Shown: positions 1 through 6,156, counted from the stretch's first letter. The stretch is 7,135 bases of DNA from Chitinophagaceae bacterium (GCA_025455245.1 JALOMX010000097.1:1-7135); one strand, 5' to 3'. Translations and numbers: made by a program. The notes: a model not told the origin generated them from the sequence alone.

Positions 1-56
1 CGGTTGTATTACTTAATCCCGATAAAACCCTGCCCAACGGCAGCAAAATAGGATGA
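1..56 (+). CDS. 3' end of an unidentified upstream gene (partial)
   Basis: Reading from base 3, the frame is open and encodes VVLLNPDKTLPNGSKIG before TGA at 54-56. That stop overlaps the ATG of the alkyltransferase gene as ATGA, the usual sign of translationally coupled genes in one operon. A second frame, from base 1, is also open to a TAG at 49-51, so the choice of frame rests on the ATGA overlap and on a more protein-like composition. Seventeen residues are too few to assign a family. The main inference is that the alkyltransferase gene is probably transcribed from a promoter left of the window. Confidence 0.5.
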   Translation, partial: VVLLNPDKTLPNGSKIG

Positions 57-553
57 ATACATTCGGACAAATGATAATGCATAGCCCTTTGGGAAAATTA
101 CTGATTACAGATGAGGATGATTATATATCTGAAATCAGGTTTCTGGAAGATGGAGATCAATTTCCACAGGAACAGCCAACACACCTTACCCTTGAAGCCG
201 TCAGGCAATTGAATGAATATTTTGAAGGTAACAGAAATGCGTTTGAATTTCCGGTGCATCAGGATGGAACCGTTTTTCAACAAAAGGTTTGGCAGGAATT
301 ATTAAACATACCTTTCGGAAAAACAATCAGCTACCTTGAACTTGCACGCCGTCTTGGAGACGAAAAAACCATCAGGGCAGCGGCTTCTGCCAATGGAAAA
401 AATAAACTTGCCATTGTAGTGCCCTGTCACCGGGTAATTGGTATGAATGGAAAATTGGTCGGGTATGCCGGCGGATTATGGCGCAAAAAATGGCTGCTTG
501 AGCATGAGAAGGCCATATCGGGACAACCCAAACAAGGATCTTTATTTTTCTGA
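53..553 (+). CDS. ogt: Methylated-DNA--[protein]-cysteine S-methyltransferase (O6-alkylguanine-DNA alkyltransferase)
   Basis: This 166-residue suicide DNA-repair protein transfers the alkyl group from O6-alkylguanine (and O4-alkylthymine) to its own cysteine. Residues about 9-70 form the variable N-terminal domain, beginning with the typical SPLGKLLI strand. Residues about 73-152 form the conserved DNA-binding/catalytic domain: FQQKVWQEL and IPFGKTISY lead into the helix-turn-helix, followed by IRAAASANGKN with candidate arginine finger R108. The active site is PCHRVIG with acceptor Cys125. Length is normal for the Ogt type, with no fused AraC/Ada domain. The start at 53 is preferred because it overlaps the upstream stop; ATG at 71 would trim only six residues. 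There is no strong ribosome-binding site, as is common in Bacteroidota. The extreme C-terminus, KQGSLFF, resembles a sliding-clamp-binding peptide (see findings). The family call is firm; the symbol ogt rather than mgmt/adaB is convention. Confidence 0.95.
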   Translation: MNTFGQMIMHSPLGKLLITDEDDYISEIRFLEDGDQFPQEQPTHLTLEAVRQLNEYFEGNRNAFEFPVHQDGTVFQQKVWQELLNIPFGKTISYLELARRLGDEKTIRAAASANGKNKLAIVVPCHRVIGMNGKLVGYAGGLWRKKWLLEHEKAISGQPKQGSLFF

Positions 554-557
554 TGGA

Positions 558-857
558 TTAATCGAAGTCAAAGAGCTCTTTCCAGATAGGCTTCTTTTTA
601 TGATGCTTGTAGTAGGGGTCATAATCAGGGCGATGGTAACGTTGTTCTTGAGCTATCCTGCGTTGATTTTCCAAATGGTAATCCTCCACATGGCGAAGTT
701 CTTTTTCTTCAGAGTCCATTATTTTATCAAGTTCGCCTTTATCAAGCCAAACACCTTTGCAATGCGGGCAATAATCAATTTCTACCCCGTTTTTGTGCGT
801 AATGCTTAGTTCGCCGGGGCAAAGCGGTTTGTCGCAGGAAATTTTTACGGAAGCCAT
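558..857 (-). CDS. Small zf-TFIIB-type zinc-ribbon protein
   Basis: A 99-residue hydrophilic protein. Residues 8-43 resemble the zf-TFIIB zinc ribbon: Cys8 and Cys13 in the first knuckle, then YCPHCKGVWLDKGEL with Cys30 and Cys33 and the diagnostic WLDKGEL signature. In most members the first knuckle is CPxC; here the pair is spaced C-x4-C (CDKPLC). The tail (about 50-99) is charged and rich in His, Tyr and Lys, likely helical, and has no recognised domain. No signal peptide or membrane segment is visible, so it is probably cytoplasmic. The biochemical role of this family is largely unknown; zinc binding is inferred from the cysteines. The gene lies 84 bp downstream of cdd on the same strand and ends 4 bp from the convergent alkyltransferase gene. 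A weak TAnnTTG-like box (872-878, minus strand) lies upstream but is not convincing. Confidence 0.85.
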   Translation of the reverse strand: MASVKISCDKPLCPGELSITHKNGVEIDYCPHCKGVWLDKGELDKIMDSEEKELRHVEDYHLENQRRIAQEQRYHRPDYDPYYKHHKKKPIWKELFDFD

Positions 858-896
858 GGTACTTTTTTATGCAATGTACGAAATGACATACCCCTA

Positions 897-911
897 TCCG
901 AAGGATTCGGA
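897..911. repeat. Short inverted repeat between cdd and the zinc-ribbon gene
   Basis: TCCGAA (897-902) and TTCGGA (906-911) form a perfect 6-bp stem around a GGA loop, downstream of the cdd stop on the minus strand. No T-run follows in either direction, so it is at best a weak terminator or RNA-processing hairpin. It could be chance. Confidence 0.3.
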
Positions 912-941
912 GCCTGTTCCGATGATTTAACAAAATTTCAA

Positions 942-1433
942 TCAGCCTTTCAGGTCATCGGGACCAAACCCAAAAGGAAGGAGATCCTTCACCGAGCTGA
1001 TAATAAGTACTTTACCTGTTTCGCCCGCAAGGATCAACCTGATGGGTTTTCCGGTTCGTTGTTCGTATTCCAGCAGGCTTTGCCGGCAAAGCCCGCAGGG
1101 TGAGGCCGGTGAATTGCTGTTGCCCGTTGCATGATTGGTATATGTAATGGCAATGGTATCAACCGGTATGTTGGGATATACGGAAGAAAGAGTGCCCAAC
1201 AAGGTTCTTTCTGCACAAATACCCACGGGGTAGCTTGCGTTTTCCTGATTGGTAGCGCCAATGGTTTCCCCGTTGTCAAGCCTTGCAACGGCTGCCACAT
1301 GAAACCGGCTGTATGGCGCATAGGCGTGCACCGTTGTTTCTTTTGCCTTTTGTAAAAGGTTCCTGTCTTGCTCGTTTAATTCAACCTCATGATCGAGAAC
1401 TTCAAATTCAAATTGATGTGTGTGTTTGGCCAT
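942..1433 (-). CDS. cdd: Cytidine deaminase
   Basis: A 163-residue enzyme of pyrimidine salvage that hydrolytically deaminates cytidine and deoxycytidine to uridine and deoxyuridine using a zinc-bound water. The N-terminal substrate-binding strand is AYAPYSRFHVAA (about 37-48). NQENASYPVGICAERT (62-77) carries zinc ligand Cys73 and proton-shuttle Glu75, and SPCGLCRQSL (111-120) carries zinc ligands Cys113 and Cys116. This three-cysteine pattern is that of the small homotetrameric bacterial/eukaryotic class, not the dimeric E. coli type. It is slightly longer than typical members (about 130-140 residues) because of an N-terminal extension of about 25 residues and a C-terminal tail. The ATG at 1433 opens the frame and lacks a Shine-Dalgarno site. 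The gene lies 91 bp downstream of lepB, separated by a strong hairpin, so it probably has its own promoter, though I saw no TAnnTTTG box in the gap. Confidence 0.95.
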   Translation of the reverse strand: MAKHTHQFEFEVLDHEVELNEQDRNLLQKAKETTVHAYAPYSRFHVAAVARLDNGETIGATNQENASYPVGICAERTLLGTLSSVYPNIPVDTIAITYTNHATGNSNSPASPCGLCRQSLLEYEQRTGKPIRLILAGETGKVLIISSVKDLLPFGFGPDDLKG

Positions 1434-1469
1434 ATTTGATATATTTTTAGCATGAATACATCCTAAGAC

Positions 1470-1504
1470 AACAAATCCTTCCCCTTGTTGGAGAAGGATT
1501 TGTT
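1470..1504 (-). terminator. Likely transcription terminator after lepB
   Basis: AACAAATCCTTC (1470-1481) and GAAGGATTTGTT (1493-1504) form a perfect 12-bp stem with an 11-nt loop that can pair a little further (CC/GG). It starts about 20 bp after the lepB stop. Read on the minus strand, the 3' arm ends in a T-rich stretch (ATTTGTTGTCTT), which favours termination of lepB transcripts before cdd. There is no long uninterrupted U-tract, as is often so in Bacteroidota terminators. Confidence 0.7.
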
Positions 1505-1524
1505 AATCCGGCTGATAAAGGTAA

Positions 1525-3045
1525 TTACTTTATCGATGTAAACAAGCGTTTCCAGCGTGGCCCGTTTTCCCAACTCATCCAGATGAAACTTGCACGGCCT
1601 ACTATATGTGTTTCAGGTACAAATCCCCAGAAACGGCTGTCCTGACTGTTGTGCCGGTTGTCGCCCATCATCCAGTAATAATTGTATTTGAATGTATAGC
1701 TACCGGCCGGCTTACCATCTATGATAATCTGTCCGTTTTTTTCTTCAAGGGTATGTCCTTCATAAGAAGAAATTAACCTTCGGTAAAAGGCAATGTTCGA
1801 GCTGTCAAGTTTGATGGTTTTACCTTTTTCGGGTATATAAACCGGACCATAATTGTTCACCGTCCAGTTGTAGCGCGCATCAAAGGGAAATAAACCGCTT
1901 CCGCCTACATCGTAAATAGATACCCCGGTTACCATGGGCAACTTCCTGATTTTATCAGCCGCTTCGTTATCAAGATTGACGATGTAGTATTTTTCAGATT
2001 GAAAAAGTGCATTCTGCTGTGCCAGCTCGATATACTTGTCTTCCCAGCGTATGTCAACGCCATAGTTTTCCTCAATGGCTTCAAAGTCAATCGGGGTACC
2101 GTTGGTGGTAATTTTATAGTATGACTGAGAACCTGCAGGTGTTTCCCCAATGTTTCCGTTTACATAGAGAACGCCGTCTTTTACCTGAAGTTCATCTCCC
2201 GGAACACCCACACAGCGCTTGATATAATTGTCGGCTTTATCCATGGGATGCACAATGATGTCGTCACCGTATTGCGCATCAAATTTTGCCCGGTCATTAT
2301 TAAATTCATCCCGGAGTACCTGATAGGGGGGCCTTGCAGAACCAAAACCGGGCAGGTTGATCACGGTATCTCCAACCGGGAAATTAAAGACCACTACATC
2401 ATTGCGCTGAACAGTTCTGTAACCCGGGATTCGTTTATAATCAAGCTGCAGCCATTTTAAATAGCTTGGAACCTGACTTGATGGCATCAGGTTGTGCACA
2501 AAAGGGAAACTGAGTGGTGTTTGTGGTACCCTTGGGCCGTACGCCATTTTGTTTACGAACAGAAAATCATTTACCAGCAATGATTTTTCCATGGAAGGCG
2601 TAGGTATGGTATAAGCCTCAAAAATAAATGTGCGTATAAGGGTGGCGGCAACAATGGCAAAAACGCCGGCATCGATCCATTCGCGGCTTGCAGGTTTTTT
2701 ATAATTTTTGAAAACCACATCACCGGCATACCTTTCCTCTTTGCTGAATCCGAGGTATGGGAAATACAGAAATGGCAAAAAAACGGTAGCAGCATGGTGT
2801 GCAACATTAAATCGGCCAAAGTGCATTACAAAAATGATGGTGATCCAAATGGAAATGAATTGTCCCGCAATCGGAATCAACTGAAGCCAGAACCAGATCT
2901 TTTTCAGTCCGGTTTTTTCCACAATGCACCAGGTATTATAAAATGGAATCAGGGCTTTCCATGGTGCTATCCCGGCTTTTTGAAACATGCCGTACATTCC
3001 CGCATGCCACCCGATTGTTCCTATTAAAAAAATGATCCAACCCAT
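1525..3045 (-). CDS. lepB: Signal peptidase I with an extra N-terminal membrane domain
   Basis: A 506-residue membrane-bound serine/lysine protease that removes signal peptides from exported preproteins at the outer face of the inner membrane. Residues 1 to about 105 form a multi-spanning hydrophobic domain (segments near 2-20, 50-76 and 84-100) like the DUF5684-type domain of Bacteroidota signal peptidases. A further membrane segment at about 125-143 leads into the catalytic region. Box B, TIPTPSMEKSLL, holds nucleophile Ser151. Box D, NYIKRCVGVPGDEL, holds general base Lys276. Box E is GDNRHNSQDSR at 461-471. Between boxes D and E lies an insert of about 150 residues (roughly 300-450), which makes the protein much longer than E. 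coli LepB (324 residues) but normal for Bacteroidota. Catalytic residues are intact. ATG at 3045 begins a natural membrane segment; no Shine-Dalgarno site precedes it. dapB, a frequent Bacteroidota neighbour, is absent here. Confidence 0.95.
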   Translation of the reverse strand: MGWIIFLIGTIGWHAGMYGMFQKAGIAPWKALIPFYNTWCIVEKTGLKKIWFWLQLIPIAGQFISIWITIIFVMHFGRFNVAHHAATVFLPFLYFPYLGFSKEERYAGDVVFKNYKKPASREWIDAGVFAIVAATLIRTFIFEAYTIPTPSMEKSLLVNDFLFVNKMAYGPRVPQTPLSFPFVHNLMPSSQVPSYLKWLQLDYKRIPGYRTVQRNDVVVFNFPVGDTVINLPGFGSARPPYQVLRDEFNNDRAKFDAQYGDDIIVHPMDKADNYIKRCVGVPGDELQVKDGVLYVNGNIGETPAGSQSYYKITTNGTPIDFEAIEENYGVDIRWEDKYIELAQQNALFQSEKYYIVNLDNEAADKIRKLPMVTGVSIYDVGGSGLFPFDARYNWTVNNYGPVYIPEKGKTIKLDSSNIAFYRRLISSYEGHTLEEKNGQIIIDGKPAGSYTFKYNYYWMMGDNRHNSQDSRFWGFVPETHIVGRASFIWMSWENGPRWKRLFTSIK

Positions 3046-3101
3046 AATGAATGAATTTGTAACCCCGGTGAATAAAATATTACATAATTCCCGGATGGGC
3101 G

Positions 3102-3131
3102 CAAAAATACCGTTTCAGCATTGTCGGCCAA
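3102..3131 (-). promoter_or_regulatory. Putative Bacteroidota-type promoter for lepB
   Basis: On the minus strand, TATTTTTG (3109-3102) matches the Bacteroidota -7 consensus TAnnTTTG. TTG (3131-3129) sits 19 nt upstream, at the expected spacing for the -33 element. Transcription would start near 3095, about 50 nt before the lepB ATG. A second -7-like box, TACTTTTG (3190-3183), has no matching -33 element and is weaker. The rest of the 173-bp gap between lepB and the iron-sulfur gene holds no ORF or strong terminator that I can support. Confidence 0.55.
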
Positions 3132-3218
3132 CTCAAATATGGATATAAGCTGTTTTTTACCGTTTCTTTTTTCCGGGAAATACAAAAGTATGGGCCGATA
3201 GAATGAAGAAAGGGTTCA

Positions 3219-4031
3219 TCAGGCAAGGCTTTCGGCTACAAGTTCTGCCACATCAAGTACTTTTACCGCCTCTTCTTTTTCATTGACTTTAACACCATCG
3301 GTAAGCATGGTATTGCAGAAGGGGCAGGCAGCAGCAATCAATGGAGCATTGGTTTCCAGGGCTTCTTTGGTTCTTTCCCAGTTAACACGGGTGTTGCCTT
3401 TTTCCTCTTCCTTAAACATTTGGGCGCCGCCGGCCCCGCAGCACAATCCATTGGTGCGACAGCGTTTCATTTCTACAAGTTCGGCATCAAGGGCTTCAAG
3501 TACTTTCCGGGGGGCTTCATAGATATTGTTTGCCCTGCCGAGGTAACAGCTGTCGTGGTAGGTGATTTTTTTACCTTTAAAAGAGCCACCCTCTTTCAGT
3601 TTGATCCTTCCATCATCAATTAACTGCTGCAACAAAACGGTATGGTGAATAACTTCATAATTTCCGCCAAGTGCGGGGTATTCATTTTTCAAAATATTGA
3701 AACAATGCGGGCAGGCCGTAACGATCTTTTTTACTCCGTATCCATTGAGGGTTTGTATGTTCTGAAAGGCCATCATCTGGAAAAGAAATTCGTTGCCGGC
3801 GCGTCTTGCCGGATCGCCGGTGCAGGCTTCTTCGTTACCCAGAACGGCAAATGAAATTCCGGCGGCCTCGAGTATTTGTGCAAATGCCCGGGTAACTTTT
3901 TGAGCCCTTTGGTCAAAACTACCTGCACAACCCACCCAAAACAAAATCTCCGGACTTTCTCCTGATGCGGCCATTTGGGCCATGGTTTTTACACTCATGT
4001 TTGCAATCGCTTTTCTGATTTCAGGCGGCAA
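3219..4031 (-). CDS. (Fe-S)-binding protein with two CCG (cysteine-rich) domains, heterodisulfide-reductase/glycolate-oxidase-subunit-like
   Basis: A soluble cysteine-rich electron-transfer protein with tandem CCG domains, as in HdrB/HdrD, GlpC, GlcF and LutA. Positions are counted from the TTG start. Domain 1 has FWVGCAGS (Cys35), EACTGDPARRAGNEF (Cys70, with CTG in place of CCG) and TACPHCFN (Cys107, Cys110). Domain 2 has HDSCYLGR (Cys162), LCCGAGGAQMF (Cys197-198) and AACPFCNTM (Cys236, Cys239). The frame as given (270 codons) begins at TTG, 4031. I judge ATG at 3998 (MSVKTMAQ) more likely, giving 259 residues, because the homologues I recall begin close to this motif and nothing upstream looks conserved. 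In Bacteroidota such genes usually follow a larger membrane/4Fe-4S partner gene; here the upstream side is a divergent exporter gene. The physiological partner and substrate are unknown. The domain call is firm; the pathway is not. Confidence 0.88.
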   Translation of the reverse strand: MPPEIRKAIANMSVKTMAQMAASGESPEILFWVGCAGSFDQRAQKVTRAFAQILEAAGISFAVLGNEEACTGDPARRAGNEFLFQMMAFQNIQTLNGYGVKKIVTACPHCFNILKNEYPALGGNYEVIHHTVLLQQLIDDGRIKLKEGGSFKGKKITYHDSCYLGRANNIYEAPRKVLEALDAELVEMKRCRTNGLCCGAGGAQMFKEEEKGNTRVNWERTKEALETNAPLIAAACPFCNTMLTDGVKVNEKEEAVKVLDVAELVAESLA

Positions 4032-4057
4032 GATATAAGGTTTAAGATTAAGCGCCT

Positions 4058-4064
4058 TACTTTG
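4058..4064 (+). promoter_or_regulatory. Weak -7-like box before the LysE-family gene
   Basis: TACTTTG lies 17 nt before the ATG at 4082, in the divergent gap with the iron-sulfur gene. It differs from TAnnTTTG by one missing base, and no TTG is seen at the -33 position. It is the only promoter-like element found for this gene. Confidence 0.3.
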
Positions 4065-4081
4065 CCGATTGTTTCAATCAA

Positions 4082-4798
4082 ATGAAGGGAAAATCTTCAC
4101 TATTTAAAGCGGCTGCATGGGGATGCGGTATTAGTTGGCTTGGAACCCTGCCATTGGGAACCCTAAATATTGCCGCCATGCAGGTATCTGTTTCGGAAGG
4201 TGCCATGCAGGGTATTTTTTTCAGCCTTGGGGTTGCATTGGTTGAGGTGCTTTATGTAAGATTATCCGTTGTCGGTATCCGCTGGATCATGCAAAGGGCA
4301 AGGTTGCTTTATTATCTGGAGTGGGCTGCCATAGCCATTGTTATATTGCTTGCTTTTGGCAGTTTTTGGGCGGCTTTTCAACCTACGGAAGAAAAATCAT
4401 TTTTGCTGAAATCCCAATTGCCCAATTTCTTTCTTGGGGTTTCGCTCAGTGCCATCAATCCAATGCAGATACCTTTTTGGTTCGGATGGACTACCGTATT
4501 GTTTTCCAAAGGGGTGTTAATAGACCGCCCTGCATTTTACAATTCATACACCCTTGGAATCGGGGTTGGAACCATACTTGGACTGTTTGTTTTTGTATTT
4601 GGTGGCGCTATTTTGGTTAACAGGCTTAATGCCGGGCAATCAACCATCAATTTTGCCATCGGTTGTATTTTTACCATTACCGCCCTTATCCTGATGGTGA
4701 AGGTCTTTACAAAGAAACCCCTTGATAAGGTAATCGCCGAAAAGGCAGCCGAACTTGAAGAGGCCGAACATGCCAATCCCCTTAAATCTGATCATTGA
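4082..4798 (+). CDS. LysE/RhtB-family membrane exporter
   Basis: A 238-residue integral inner-membrane protein with about six hydrophobic segments (near 10-33, 43-66, 78-98, 114-141, 153-179 and 187-208). The first segment has the LysE-type motif region LPLGTLNIAAMQVSVSEG, in the place of the usual PGP-x-N signature. The middle segment carries SAINPMQIPFW, equivalent to the NP motif of LysE/RhtB proteins. This superfamily exports amino acids and other small solutes; the substrate cannot be read from the sequence. The C-terminal tail (about 209-238) is charged and cytoplasmic-like, with a Glu/Ala-rich helix. ATG at 4082 directly precedes a lysine-rich start and is the first in frame; no clear ribosome-binding site is present. 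The gene is divergent from the iron-sulfur gene and followed after 141 bp by hpd, which has its own promoter box, so any link to tyrosine metabolism is speculative. Confidence 0.82.
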   Translation: MKGKSSLFKAAAWGCGISWLGTLPLGTLNIAAMQVSVSEGAMQGIFFSLGVALVEVLYVRLSVVGIRWIMQRARLLYYLEWAAIAIVILLAFGSFWAAFQPTEEKSFLLKSQLPNFFLGVSLSAINPMQIPFWFGWTTVLFSKGVLIDRPAFYNSYTLGIGVGTILGLFVFVFGGAILVNRLNAGQSTINFAIGCIFTITALILMVKVFTKKPLDKVIAEKAAELEEAEHANPLKSDH

Positions 4799-4805
4799 TT
4801 CCCAC

Positions 4806-4813
4806 TATCTTTG
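4806..4813 (+). promoter_or_regulatory. Putative -7 promoter element for hpd
   Basis: TATCTTTG is an exact match to TAnnTTTG and is followed by CAC, a common context in Bacteroidota promoters. It begins 8 bp after the stop of the LysE-family gene. No TTG lies 17-23 nt upstream (the only nearby one, 4795-4797, is too close), so the -33 element is weak or absent. Transcription from here would begin near 4818-4820, giving hpd a leader of about 120 nt. Confidence 0.5.
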
Positions 4814-4817
4814 CACT

Positions 4818-4883
4818 ATGGAAAAAGCGCATGCCTACATATTCCTGATGATCACATTGGCCATGGATGCGCGTGTAGATTAA
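4818..4883 (+). CDS. Possible 21-codon leader ORF upstream of hpd
   Basis: ATG at 4818 opens a frame encoding a 21-residue peptide, beginning MEKAHAYIFLM and ending DARVD, before TAA at 4881-4883. It has no Shine-Dalgarno site, but its ATG falls almost exactly where transcription would start from the TATCTTTG box, so it would be leaderless. It could be a regulatory leader peptide (it contains one Tyr and one Phe but no aromatic run), a decayed gene remnant, or chance. The DNA alone does not decide; confidence is low. Confidence 0.2.
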   Translation: MEKAHAYIFLMITLAMDARVD

Positions 4884-4892
4884 TTTTTCCCT

Positions 4893-4906
4893 CTTAAGCC
4901 CTTAAG
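4893..4906. repeat. Doubled CTTAAG palindrome in the hpd leader
   Basis: CTTAAG occurs at 4893-4898 and again at 4901-4906, separated by CC. Each copy is itself palindromic, and the pair can also fold on itself. It lies 33 bp before the hpd ATG in a pyrimidine-rich stretch with repeated CCATTT. It might be an operator or chance. Confidence 0.25.
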
Positions 4907-4939
4907 GTTTCCATTTTTCCATTTAAAAAGTTTTGTCAT

Positions 4940-6073
4940 ATGCAAACCGCTATTGCTACTGCGTTGCAGCAGGCTGCCGCCACCGATTTTTTACCCCTTC
5001 AGGGTACCGATTATGTTGAGTTTTATGTGGGTAATGCCAAACAGGCAGCCCATTTTTACATGAGTGCATTTGGTTTTCAGGCGCTTGCCTATGCCGGACC
5101 CGAAACCGGTATACGCGATAAAGTAAGCTACGTGGTACGTCAGCATAAACTCACCTTTGTACTCACCACTCCTTTACGTGCGAACAACCCGGTTGCCGAC
5201 CATGTTTACAGACATGGTGACGGAGTAAAAGTGCTGGCGCTTCGGGTAGAAAATGCTGCCGATGCCTGGCACCAAACCACCTCGAGGGGTGGGAAAAGTT
5301 ACCTTGAACCGGTTACTTTGACGGATACCAATGGAGAGGTTGTCTTAAGCGGTATTCACACCTACGGTGAAACAGTTCATCTTTTTGTTGAGCGGAAAAA
5401 CTATAAAGGTTCATTTATGCCCGGATTCAGGCCATGGAGCAACCCATATTTTGCACCCGCCGATACGGGCCTGCTTTATGTGGATCATTGTGTAGGCAAT
5501 GTTGGATGGAATCAAATGAACCCCTGGGTAAAATTTTATGAAGACGTAATGGGTTTCAAAAACATTTTGACATTTGACGATCATGATATTTCCACAGAAT
5601 ATTCGGCGCTGATGAGCAAGGTGATGAGCAATGGAAACGGTTATGTTAAGTTCCCGATAAATGAGCCGGCTGAAGGAAAAAAGAAGAGTCAGGTGGAAGA
5701 ATACCTTGAGTTTTATAATGGAGAAGGAGTACAGCACGTTGCCCTTGCAACCAACGATATTGTGCATACGGTAACCGAATTGCGTAACCGGGGAATTGAG
5801 TTTTTACAGGTGCCCAAAACCTATTATGATGACTTACTGGAAAGGGTCGGGCAAATTGACGAAGATATTGTGCCTTTGCGCGAATTAGGCATCCTGGTTG
5901 ACAGGGATGAGGAAGGATACCTGCTGCAACTGTTTACCAAGCCGGTGCAGGACAGGCCAACCCTGTTTTTCGAAATTATTCAGCGTAAAGGGGCAAAAAG
6001 CTTTGGTAAAGGAAACTTTAAAGCCTTGTTTGAAGCCATAGAACGCGAACAGGAACAACGGGGTAATTTGTAA
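4940..6073 (+). CDS. hpd: 4-hydroxyphenylpyruvate dioxygenase
   Basis: A 377-residue cytoplasmic non-heme Fe(II) enzyme that converts 4-hydroxyphenylpyruvate plus O2 to homogentisate and CO2, the second step of tyrosine catabolism. It has two vicinal-oxygen-chelate (glyoxalase-like) domains. The N-terminal one, about 22-150, starts with GTDYVEFYVGNAKQAAHFY. The catalytic one, about 178-350, carries the iron-binding facial triad His183 (YVDHCVGNV), His266 (GVQHVALA) and Glu345 (LFFEIIQR). The C-terminal GKGNFKALFEAIE (357-369) matches the helix that gates the active site in this family. Length is typical and all ligands are present. Hydroxymandelate synthase shares the fold and triad, but the overall pattern and C-terminus favour the dioxygenase. 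ATG at 4940 is the first in frame, preceded by A-rich sequence rather than a Shine-Dalgarno site. No homogentisate dioxygenase gene is adjacent in the window. Confidence 0.95.
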   Translation: MQTAIATALQQAAATDFLPLQGTDYVEFYVGNAKQAAHFYMSAFGFQALAYAGPETGIRDKVSYVVRQHKLTFVLTTPLRANNPVADHVYRHGDGVKVLALRVENAADAWHQTTSRGGKSYLEPVTLTDTNGEVVLSGIHTYGETVHLFVERKNYKGSFMPGFRPWSNPYFAPADTGLLYVDHCVGNVGWNQMNPWVKFYEDVMGFKNILTFDDHDISTEYSALMSKVMSNGNGYVKFPINEPAEGKKKSQVEEYLEFYNGEGVQHVALATNDIVHTVTELRNRGIEFLQVPKTYYDDLLERVGQIDEDIVPLRELGILVDRDEEGYLLQLFTKPVQDRPTLFFEIIQRKGAKSFGKGNFKALFEAIEREQEQRGNL

Positions 6074-6096
6074 ATTTGTAGTAAAATTTAGGGTTT

Positions 6097-6113
6097 TGCA
6101 CAATGAGTGTGCA
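6097..6113. repeat. Hairpin between hpd and the L,D-transpeptidase gene
   Basis: TGCACA (6097-6102) and TGTGCA (6108-6113) form a perfect 6-bp stem with an ATGAG loop, extendable by G-U pairs (TT/GG). It lies 24 bp after the hpd stop. No T-run follows, so it is at best a weak terminator; an operator-like palindrome is the alternative. Confidence 0.35.
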
Positions 6114-6156
6114 GGTTTGGCGTATTTCATTGAAGCTAAATTCCTTTCTTTGACGC

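Noticed and set aside
447..809. Plus-strand open frame of 120 codons spanning the alkyltransferase end and the zinc-ribbon gene
   Set aside because: It overlaps two well-supported genes in other frames and gives a composition-driven hydrophobic sequence with no motif.
1034..1321. Second minus-strand open frame inside cdd
   Set aside because: It is an out-of-frame overlap of the cytidine deaminase coding sequence, with no motif of its own.
3203..3219. ATGAA...TTCAT inverted repeat at the 3' end of the iron-sulfur gene
   Set aside because: The stem is only 5 bp, AT-rich and partly inside the stop codon, with no T-run; too weak to call a terminator.
5411..5767. Minus-strand open frame of 118 codons inside hpd
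   Set aside because: It is antisense to the catalytic domain of a clearly real dioxygenase gene, and no independent coding signal was seen.
6116..6152. TTTG (6116-6119) with TTTCTTTG (6145-6152) as a promoter for the last gene
   Set aside because: The -7 box has TT instead of TA, the 25-nt spacing is too long, and the start would fall about at the ATG; not supportable.
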